Shown here piece after piece: positions 1 to 8,060 of a stretch of DNA of 64,000 nucleotides. Numbering within the stretch: position 1 is the stretch's first letter; the number at the start of each line of letters is the position of its first letter. The notes beneath the pieces are model-generated. The model saw nothing but the letters and a program-made list of their open reading frames with translations. It did no database searches and was not told the DNA's origin. This DNA comes from Torymus aiolomorphi (Eukaryota > Arthropoda > Insecta > Hymenoptera > Torymidae): positions 176,936,297-177,000,296 of the forward strand of contig CM070874.1 of the NCBI GenBank assembly GCA_036365515.1, in the 5' to 3' direction. A program made the translations under genes and the position numbers.

Positions 1-30
1 GTGTGTTATAAATGTCTTTTTGTTTATTAT
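1..30 (-). repeat. Fragment of Jockey-like LINE 3' coding end
   Basis: These 30 bases are identical to 3651-3680, which lies inside the C-terminal coding part of the LINE at 3365-5105. The window therefore opens in the edge of another copy of that LINE, cut off by the Penelope-like fragment that follows. Confidence 0.6.
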
Positions 31-403
31 CTCATCACTCTCTCATCAATCATTTTATCAATAAATTTTACCGGATAACTATTCTTAATAAATGTTTCTC
101 TAACTAAATTTCAATTCTTTTTCCTAAAATCTTTATGTGACAATTTAATCGCTCTGTCAATGACACCTTTGATCGCACCTGTCTTGTTTCTGAATTGGTG
201 GTGAGAATCAAAATTTAAAAATCTACCTGACCATGTAGGTTTTCTATACCAATCTAATTTCACTCTATTATTATTAAATCTAATGACTCTAATATCTAAA
301 AAACTCAATTGATTATCTGACTCGATCTCTTTTGTGAATTTAATTCTATCATGGATAGAATTAAACACATCCACCATATCATCCACGAAACATTCAGGTA
401 CAA
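31..403 (-). pseudogene. Penelope-like reverse transcriptase fragment with a 3' splice site
   Basis: On the minus strand the translation reads VPECFVDDMVDVF, then an FTKE..N..SFLDIRV block and YRKPTWSGRFLNFDSHH, the order of motifs in Penelope-like RTs (catalytic DD box followed by FLD and Y-K-P-T). A TGA stop follows RKKN and the frame continues as NLVRETFIKNSYPVKFID, so the copy is dead. Just before VPECF the minus strand has a pyrimidine-rich run ending TTTTTGCAG at 404-411, a good 3' splice site; Penelope-like elements are known to keep introns. Only palm and thumb sequence remains; the N-terminal RT part and the GIY-YIG endonuclease are missing. Confidence 0.75.
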
Positions 404-533
404 CTGCAAAAATTTCTTTATTAATTTAAGTGAGAATGGAAAGTTGGAGAGGGGAAGGTGGATGGTGGTGGGGGTAAGAGGAAATAAGTGGGTATGTGTA
501 TATATGGAGATGTATCGCAGGTTTCATTTCAGT

Positions 534-569
534 CCCTGAGGAGGAGCCGGAGCGGGTTCGAAATGTTGG
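534..569 (+). ncRNA. Hammerhead-ribozyme-like motif of a Penelope-type terminus
   Basis: The run CTGAGGA, then a GAGCC...GGGTTC hairpin, then GAAATGTTGG matches the layout CTGANGA / stem II / GAAA described for hammerhead motifs in Penelope-like terminal repeats. An AATAAAG and a poly-T run follow at 618-632, like the 3' end of the Penelope fragment at 63155-63813. One extra G sits between CTGANGA and the best hairpin, so self-cleavage is uncertain. Confidence 0.45.
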
Positions 570-770
570 ACAATTGGGCAATTTGGTGGTGGGGGGCAGT
601 CAGATAGTCCTTTGCTAATAAAGTTTTTTTTTTCGGGTTTTAATTAAGTTTTTATTTCAGATTCTGCGGGGGTGATTATAAACAAGGGCAATCTGACTGC
701 CATAAATATTAATTATTTTAATTTAATTTATAAGACTGTAAGACCGATGGAAAAATTCTCATCAGTTGAT
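570..770. other. Non-coding sequence between Penelope-type end and Helitron
   Basis: No gene seen. Holds AATAAAG plus poly-T (618-632) that may end the preceding Penelope-type fragment, then AT-rich sequence. Confidence 0.4.
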
Positions 771-784
771 TAAAGAATAAAGGT

Positions 785-1690
785 AAGAAAAATGTAAAAG
801 AAATAAATGCAGCAAAAAGTCGATTATATTATAAAAAAAACCAACATAAAATTTTAGAGTACAAGAAATCCAAAAAAGTAAATAATACCATATTCAAACA
901 GGCTTCTATAGCAAATAGTTTAATAAATAAAAACTAAATACAGGAAAATAATGTTGGTAACTTACAATTAGATCTGACATGTAAGTTTTGCAATGCAAAA
1001 CATTATCCTTTTGAACTATCTCGAGACAAAAACTTTTCCACCTGTTGTCATAAAGGAAAAGTAAGTTTACAAGAAGATCCTACATATCTACGAGAAATTG
1101 CAGAATTAGCAATCGGAAACATTTTTGTAAGTAAAAATTTTAAACAATGTATTAGATATTATAACAATGCCTTAGCCTTTGCCAGTTTTAGAGCTACTTT
1201 TGCGAAATTACCTGATAAAGGTCCTTCTGTCGTACGGATATGTAGACAAGTTTACCTTAGTACATATGCACGGCATCCCAATGAAGAAGATAGACGAAAG
1301 TATGAGCAATTATACATTCTTGACAATGAAGAAGCAAATAAAAATCGATATATTGATAATTTTAAATGTTCAATGCCAATAATAAAACAATTAGATATTA
1401 TAATGAGAAGATTGAATCCATACGCAAAGGCCTACAAGATGATGCATGAAGTAGAAAACCAAGAAAAGGCATGTTCGATTAAAAACGGGGCTCAACCGGC
1501 ACTAGTTAAAATGTTAATTATAAGAAATCGAAAAGAGAGACATAGATATAATCAAGCTACGTGTAATGAAGTAGCTGTCGTTTTTGTTGGAGAAAATGGC
1601 GAACCGCCAATCGAAAGAGATATCTACTATTCTAAGTCTGATGGACCTATAAATATACCTTGCAGAATTTTGAAAATGAGACGTTCGTAG
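785..1690 (+). pseudogene. Helitron Rep/helicase, N-terminal part
   Basis: One reading frame gives INAAKSRLYYKKN, one TAA stop (935), then an open run of 250 codons with the signature order of Helitron N-terminal regions: LTCKFCNAKHYPFE (zinc-binding CxxC), CCHKGKV, IRYYNNALAFASF, RQVYLSTYARHPNEED, YEQLYILDNEEANKNR, then HRYNQATCNEVAVVFVGENGEPPIERDI. Helitrons transpose by rolling-circle replication with a Rep-helicase fusion protein. The frame is interrupted at 1690 by the palindromic insertion. No ATG-started full protein survives. Confidence 0.85.
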
Positions 1691-1693
1691 TAA

Positions 1694-2138
1694 TATTTTG
1701 TGATTAGGGGAATGGACTTCAACGAACGAGTTATTGTTGAAAAATTGATATATTTTAAACCAACGTTTCGAGGGTTATTTTACCGTCCTCTTCAGGGCTT
1801 ATGCTATCAAATTTTAACGCATAATAACGTCGTTAAAGTCAATCGCTATTGTAGTTGTTAAACAAATATATACATGTATGTAAATCCGGTTAGACCAAAG
1901 TGTTATAATGAGTTTTCTGTTTCATTATAACACTTTGGTCTAACCGGATTTACATACATGTATATATTTGTTTAACAACTACAATAGCGATTGACTTTAA
2001 CGACGTTATTATGCGTTAAAATTTGATAGCATAAGCCCTGAAGAGGAGGGTAAAATAACCCTCGAACGTTGGTTTAAAATATATCAATTTTTAAACAATA
2101 ACTCGTTCATTGAAGTCCATTCCCCTAATCACAAAATA
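1694..2138. repeat. Perfect-looking 445-bp foldback element with hammerhead-like motifs in both arms
   Basis: The two halves are inverted copies (about 210 bp per arm) around a short loop near 1916, beginning TATTTTGTGATTAGGGG and ending in its complement. Each arm contains CTGAAGAGG, a hairpin and CGAA(A)CGTTGG, the Penelope-type hammerhead-like layout, placed head to head. It interrupts the Helitron Rep frame; ATACCTTGCAG is found on both sides (from 1656 and 2136), offset from the left end by about 28 bp. Confidence 0.85.
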
Positions 2139-2640
2139 CCTTGCAGATGTTAACACGTTGTTCCTATGACGTATCCGCTAATTTACCCCGCAGGTGGTTT
2201 TGGATGGATGCCTAATATGAAATATCGTAACGATAATAATAACATTACATCTCTACAATTTTATTGGTACAAATTAAGCATTAGAGATGATTTTAATCCA
2301 TTTTTGAATTTAGGAAAATTAACTCTACAATATATCGTTGATGCATGGATAAAAGTAGAAAGTTCTTGATTATGTTATTTAAAAGGACAACAATATATAT
2401 TAAGAACTGAATTATACAAAGGCTGAATGGATCACCTCGAAAAGAAACTTACAGGAATTAAAAATGTAGAAAAAATTGGAAAACAGTTAATATTGCCATC
2501 AAGTTTTTCAGGAAGTCCACGGGCACTACATCAAAATTTTATAGATTTTATGGTTCTAGTTCAGAAATATGGAAAACCAGATTTGTTTATCACGATGACT
2601 TGTAATGCGCTTTGGGAAGAAATCGTTAATAACGTTGGTG
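2139..2640 (+). pseudogene. Helitron Rep, middle part
   Basis: Translation resumes with MTYPLIYPAGGFGWMPN, LLQFYWYKL-like and QYIVDAWIKVESS, then MDHLEKKL, ILPSSFSGSPRALHQNFIDFM and YGKPDLFITMTCNALWEEI, all hallmark blocks of the Helitron-like N domain upstream of the Rep catalytic core. A stop at 2367-2369 and frame changes show decay. The sequence stops making sense near 2640, where the foldback and LINE were inserted; the catalytic HUH/tyrosine region is not recovered. Confidence 0.85.
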
Positions 2641-2732
2641 TAAATTATTATTATTATTTATTACCAGAATAATTGTCGTTACATCAAATATACAGATATA
2701 TACATATATATAGCTGACCAACTGACATTCTA

Positions 2733-2949
2733 CAGAGACGCATAATAGTGTCTGTCTGTAGGTCAGGTCGTATAGCTTACTTACTAACTTATATATAAAA
2801 AATTGACTAAGTACTATATTTTTGAGGTTCAATGTATAAAATATAGTGTGCTGACAATATAAGTTTAGTTTTGGTATGGCACATTAATTAACAGTTAACA
2901 AAAGTGTTCTTTGTAACATTTAATAAAGTATTTATATAAACCCAATACC

Positions 2950-3036
<87 letters not shown>

Positions 3037-3077
3037 CTTTGTAACATTTAATAATGTATTTATATAATGTCAATACC

Positions 3078-3133
<56 letters not shown>

Positions 3134-3350
3134 GGTATTGAGTTTATATAAATACTTTATTAAATGTTACAAAGAACACTTTTGTTAACTGTTAATTAAT
3201 GTGCCATACCAAAACTAAACTTATATTGTCAGCACACTATATTTTATACATTGAACCTCAAAAATATAGTACTTAGTCAATTTTTTATATATAAGTTAGT
3301 AAGTAAGCTATACGACCAGACCTACAGACAGACACTATTATGCGTCTCTG
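2733..3350. repeat. Foldback repeat around (TA)n tracts
   Basis: The left arm starting CAGAGACGCATAATAG and the right arm ending CTATTATGCGTCTCTG are inverted copies of about 215 bp. Between them lie two (TA)n runs (about 2952-3033 and 3081-3131) separated by a third partial copy of the inner arm (3034-3080). No coding sequence. Confidence 0.85.
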
Positions 3351-3364
3351 TATATATATATATA

Positions 3365-5105
3365 TATATATATTAGATTTTTCTTAAATGTTTTTGGTAA
3401 TCCACTCTTTTAACTTATTTTTTCTGTAATATGTATCATTCAATATTTTTAGATCATTTGGTAGATTATTATATATAGTGATAGCTTTTAAATAGCTATC
3501 TTTACTACTTATTGTTTTATATCTTAAAGGTATTTGAATATTCTTATTTCTTGTTATACTAGTTGTATTTAAGTATTTATTTCTTAGTGTACTATAGTGA
3601 TATATTAAGACTTCATATGCAAAAAGTTGTTCAATATTTAAAGGGTTATTGTGTGTTATAAATGTCTTTTTGTTTATTATTTTCAATAGTCTGATTTACA
3701 ATCTTTTTATTAAGTTTAATGCATTTTCATATGCACCTTCCCGAGCTATTATTTCATAGCATATTATACTATGGAAGAAAGCATAATATATCATTTTTAG
3801 AGTTTCTATTGTTATAAACTTGGATATTTTTTTGAATATGAAAATCAGATATTTTGTTTTATTTGCTATGTATTCTATGTGTCCCACTATAAATTTTGGT
3901 CAATTATGATACCCAAGTATTCATATGCACCTTCCCGGTTATAAATTATAGTGTTCAACTCTGTTTAAATTTTTCCCATAAATTTGTATATTTAGATTAT
4001 TAGGGATACTGTTACTGTAACTTCTGTATGTCATGTAAACTGTTTTGTCTATGTTCAAGGAGAGTTTTGACCGAGCCATGTAGAGATTTTATCTAAATTA
4101 TTATTTAGCTTTAATTTGATATCGCCTCAACTCTTCCCAGTTGCTATAACAGCTGTGTCATCTGCATATGACATTATGCTGTTATCAGGCATGTTTTGTA
4201 GGAGATCATTCACGTATAGTATAAATAATAATGGTCCCAAAATAGTTCCCTGCGGTACACCAGTGGTAACAGTAATGGTTAATTTTAACTCTATGCTGTT
4301 TATTATTTAAGTAGCTTGTCATAAGTTTATGACCATTGCCTCTTATCCCATAATTATAAAGTGTGTTGGGGAGTATATTATGATCAACAGTATCAAAAGC
4401 TTTCGCAAGATCTAAGAAGGCAATTCTATATTGTACATCATATTAGTTAAGTAATTCAAAGCATCTTTTGTACTTTTATTTTTGACAAATCCGAATTGAT
4501 TATCAGAGATAATTTTGCATTCATTGCTAAAATTAAGGATTCGATTGTATATTATTTTTTCAAATATCTTGGCTATATTGGATATAAGTGATATTGGTCT
4601 ACAGTTAGATGCATGATTTTTACTATTCGCTTTGTGTATAGGTATTATTTCTGCTTTTTTAAGCGCCTCTGGCCAGACCGCTTTTTCAATGCAAAGGCTA
4701 ATTATATGCACTAGTGGTGTTGCGATATAGTATGATAACGTTTTAAGCATTTTAGCATTTATATTATCAACTCCACCATTTTTCAGCTTCATGTTGTTAA
4801 TGACTTTAGTAATTTCGTGATGGTTTGTTGGTGTTAAGAAAATAGTTCTAGAATTTATTTTTGAATTATCCATGACGATATTGAGAGGTTGTTGTATTTT
4901 TCCACTTAATTCTTTACCAATATTACAAAAGTAGTCATTCATTGTATTCGCTATTTCATTAGGATTAGTGACTTTTTGCATATTCTTATCATATATTTGG
5001 TTTATTTTATCACCTTTTTGTATATTCTTGGTTAACTTAGCATTTATTATTTTCCATAAATTTCTCAAATTATTGCAGTTTTGTTGGATTTGTTCACGAT
5101 TAGGT
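3365..5105 (-). pseudogene. Non-LTR retrotransposon (Jockey/CR1-like) RT fragment
   Basis: Read on the minus strand from 5068: LWKIINAKLTK, NDYFCNIGKEL, then fingers and palm motifs ANSKNHASNCRPISLISNIAKIFE-type, DNQFGFVKNKST, FLDLAKAFDTV, GVPQGTILGPLLF and the catalytic box MSYADDTAV near 4140-4170, then the C-terminal part ending LKEWITKNI at 3384. Frames shift at least three times and the 5' end (ORF1, endonuclease) is missing. The family is the same as the LINE at 6756-12386, but no third ORF follows the RT here. It lies next to the foldback, inside the Helitron. Confidence 0.85.
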
Positions 5106-5370
5106 CGTGTTGTTCTTTAGAGAAATTGTGAAGATGAAATTAATACTAAAAATGTAGACACAACTCTTACGGCGTGATTTCAACTTAATAAAAAGGATGC
5201 TGCAGCAAATAAATATTTATATTGTAATATTTTAAATTATTATATTTTTGCTGAAAAATACAACATGTGGAATGTAAGAAAACAATTTAAAAAACAAGTT
5301 TTATGTAGAATGAATTTAATAAGTCCACAATAACGAGAGCGTTTTTATTTAAGATTATTACTATTACATG
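5106..5370 (+). pseudogene. Helitron, segment between Rep and helicase (part 1)
   Basis: Helitron coding resumes: NLNKKDAAANKYLYCNI, NYYIFAEKYNMWNVRKQFK, VLCRMNLISPQ (stop) RERFYLRLLLLH, the linker that precedes the PIF1 helicase in Helitron proteins. It runs straight into the TRIM, and the frame picks up again after it as VSGANSFEHL. Confidence 0.8.
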
Positions 5371-5963
5371 TGTTACGAGTGAGCTATCGCAACTTTTAAT
5401 AATAAAAAGTGATGGGCCCTGGGATCGAACCAGAGCCGCCGACTCGCGAGTCAGAAATGCTATCATCCTAGCCACGGCCGTCACCGTTCGGCTTTCTCCT
5501 AATCGGCGTCATGTTGTAATCGGACGCCTTGCTTATTTCGTACTTTCATATTCGTACGTGTATCCACACGTAACAGTTCCAGGGCTCAGAAAATCCACGT
5601 CCACGTCGATGAAATCTTCTTTATCGGCTCCATATGCGCTGCTCGGACCTCGTGGAACTGCCACAAAGTACAGCGAAATTAATTATCCATGAGACTCTTC
5701 TTTATCTCTCGTGGGTGCCGGTGTAGTTTAGCTACCGGCCACACGTTGGGCGCCAAAATGTTACGAGTGAGCTATCGCAACTTTTAATAATAAAAAGTGA
5801 TGGGCCCTGGGATCGAACCAGAGCCACCGACTCGCGAGTCAGAAACGCTATCATCCTAGCCACGGCCTTCACCGCTCGGCTTTCTGCTAATCGGCGTCAT
5901 ATTGTAATCGGACACCTTGTTTATTTCGTTCTTTCATATTCATACGTATATCCACACGTAACA
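5371..5963 (-). mobile_element. TRIM: miniature LTR retroelement with tRNA-like sequence in its LTRs
   Basis: Two direct repeats of 205 bp (5371-5575 and 5759-5963), each TGTTACG...CGTAACA, flank an internal region of only 183 bp. The 4-bp CATG on both sides is the target duplication: removing the element restores the Helitron codons LLLHVSGANSF. On the minus strand the repeat is followed at once by TTTTGGCGCCCAACG, a classic primer-binding-site shape. There is no coding capacity, so it must rely on another element. Within each LTR the minus strand reads GTGGCTAGGATGATAGCA (A-box-like) and GGTTCGATCCC (B-box-like) with an anticodon-arm-like stretch between. Confidence 0.85.
5410..5477 (-). 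other. tRNA-like module in TRIM LTR (copy at 5798-5867)
   Basis: The minus strand has an A-box-like GTGGCTAGGATGATAGC, CTGACTCGCGAGTC where an anticodon arm would be, and B-box GGTTCGATCCC. The D arm and acceptor stem are poor, and the unit is repeated with the LTR, so I read it as tRNA-derived promoter-like sequence, not a working tRNA gene. Confidence 0.5.
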
Positions 5964-6625
5964 CATGTTAGTGGTGCAAACTCTTTTGAACACTTAAAAC
6001 CAGTAGAAAATGAAACTTACTCAACTGTTCTTGAAGCTGCTCAAGCTAGAAATTTAATTGCAACAGATGAAGAATGGGACAGTTGACTACAAAGAGCAAC
6101 ACAATACAAATTTCCGACAGCTATGTGCGAATTATTTGCTTATATATCTGTTTTTCATAATCCTGTAAATGCTAGAGAACTATTTGATAAGTATAAAATG
6201 AATTTTTACGTGCCTACAGTAAATGAAGTCAAAGGTTAACATTCCGCGCTTAAAATCATTAATGATATTTTAAGTGTAAACGGCTATTCTTTAACAGATT
6301 TCAATTTGCCTTCTTTAGACATTACTATTGACAACTATAATGATAACGTTGTAGATCATTTTAATAAAGCATTAGAATATAAATGATAGAATAAACACAT
6401 TCACAAATGCACAAAATATCATTTTTAACACTATACTAAATGCTGTTGATGGGAATGGAAATAAATATTTTTCATAGGTGGCCCTGATGGAAGCGATAAA
6501 AGCTATATTCTCAATACATTAATTGCTTATTTCAAAGATAATGAAATAAACGTTCTTCCTATAGCACGGACAGGTATAGCAGCTAATTTATTAGAAGATG
6601 GTAAAACCGTACATACAGCATTTAA
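5964..6625 (+). pseudogene. Helitron PIF1-type helicase, N-terminal part
   Basis: VSGANSFEHLKPVENETY, then DEEWDS (stop) and FPTAMCELFAYISVFHNP, LSVNGYSLTDFNLP, a degenerate Walker A GGPDGSDKSY (family consensus GGPGGTGKT) near 6478-6510, and LPIARTGIAANLLEDGKTVHTAFK. Several stops and frame changes. It is cut at TTAA (6622-6625) by the inverted-repeat unit carrying a LINE and continues at 12448 with KLPL. Confidence 0.85.
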
Positions 6626-6977
6626 GGTGATGTGATATCCACACTACTCAATTACTCAATTCTGGGTTCCAGTTTTTCTCGTTCAATTTTAAACTTTTTG
6701 AAAAAAAAGTTTCATAAAGAACTACAACGTATCAAAGAGTTTTTTCCTTAAAATTTTTTTTTTATTTTATTAACCAGAGTAATACAAAATTACATTACAA
6801 AAGTAGTCCAGCAGAGGAAGTCACTTCCTGTATGCTGGTCTGGTATATATAATAAACTTACAAGCTAAATTTACAAACTAATACATTACTTTTAGAGAGT
6901 ATTTCTTTACTCTCCTGTAACTTGGCTACAGGGAGAAACAAATATTAACTATAAATAAAACTATGTCACTACCACTC

Positions 6978-8060
6978 TCACCAATATCTTATTAGCATAG
7001 ATCTCGCAGTTGTAGGTGTTTCTGTTGTTGCATTCTTGTTTCTTGCATAAATTATCCTTTCATGTTTGTTGAGTCGAGCTGGGCATGTAAGCCCAACTGC
7101 ACAAGTGACCCTATAATGAGGGAACATGTACCTGTGTTGGTTACTCGAATCGCATTTACAGTTTGATGTGAAGACTATTTCATCTATTACTACTATATCC
7201 TTGTGTTTTGGTTGTGCATGTAGTGGGTACATTGAGTTAGTAAAAGTTTGCTTGCCTCTGATTCCTCTATCAAAATAAAAAAGTGCTTTGTTAGATCCTA
7301 GGTAGTTAATATCACCATATGTCATACGGATGTTGTTTGTAGTTGTTTTGTTTCCTGGTTCTGTTGTTACTGGTTTTTGTAGTAATTTAATGCTATTTTC
7401 ATTGGCTATATTGTCAATCATATCATATATTTCTTCTATTCCATTATGTTCAATTTTGGTGGGTTTTTTATTTTTTCCTTGATTTTCAGTTGTATCAGTG
7501 CTTCTTAAGAAATGGGTATGCTTAATTCCACGTGTTTTAGGATCATGGCAATAAGGACAATTTTTGTTATATGTTATTGTTTGTGGATTACTGTTCGAGT
7601 TGGGCCACTTAGTAAATTTCCTTATAAAAGAAAATACTTTTTTTGGTTGTTTAATTTTTTCTTCCGTTTCTGTAATAAATAACTGGATTATACTGTCTGC
7701 GATTATGTTTATATTTTGCAAGTATCTATCATTATTGCATTTTTTTAATTTGGTGAAGTTATAATTTGTCATTCGTTGGTGAGAGTGAAATTGGTGTCGT
7801 ATGCATTTGGTTATCGAACAGATGTATGTTCTAGTATCTAATAATAATGCGTCAAGCATAGTCTTATCCACATGGACTTCCGATGTTAGACAGTCATACT
7901 TGACGGTTGTTTTCATTCCTTTATATTGTAATATTAGGGCATAGCCCTTTCTAGTGTATTTTACTTCATGTAAGATTGCTCTGATTTTATTGCAGTCTAT
8001 TCTAATTTCTTCTGTTGCTGTGTGTTCATAACTTGTTGATCTTAATTTATTTTTGTCCAT
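6978..8060 (-). CDS. LINE ORF3, unknown 360-residue protein
   Basis: An uninterrupted frame whose ATG (8060) lies inside the last codons of ORF2 (GAATGGACAAAAATAAATTAA), a 19-base overlap. I do not recognise the family. Visible features: a basic N-terminal half, a possible zinc site CPYCHDPKTRGIKHTHF (residues about 167-183, CxxC then HxH), and a C-terminal Cys/His patch NCKCDSSNQHRYMFPH..TCAVGLTCP (about 302-332). No transmembrane segment. It stays open while ORF1 and ORF2 of the same element carry stops. LINEs of this type normally stop after the RT ORF, so this is unusual. It could be a captured gene or a lineage-specific accessory protein. Confidence 0.6.
   Translation of the reverse strand: MDKNKLRSTSYEHTATEEIRIDCNKIRAILHEVKYTRKGYALILQYKGMKTTVKYDCLTSEVHVDKTMLDALLLDTRTYICSITKCIRHQFHSHQRMTNYNFTKLKKCNNDRYLQNINIIADSIIQLFITETEEKIKQPKKVFSFIRKFTKWPNSNSNPQTITYNKNCPYCHDPKTRGIKHTHFLRSTDTTENQGKNKKPTKIEHNGIEEIYDMIDNIANENSIKLLQKPVTTEPGNKTTTNNIRMTYGDINYLGSNKALFYFDRGIRGKQTFTNSMYPLHAQPKHKDIVVIDEIVFTSNCKCDSSNQHRYMFPHYRVTCAVGLTCPARLNKHERIIYARNKNATTETPTTARSMLIRYW

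Noticed and set aside
2952..3131. CRISPR-like repeated structure
   Set aside because: The repeats are (TA)n tracts and foldback arms; no repeat-spacer array, and the genome is eukaryotic.
5798..5877. Candidate tRNA genes at 5.4 and 5.8 kb
   Set aside because: The B box is good, but the acceptor and D stems do not form and the copies are within TRIM LTRs.
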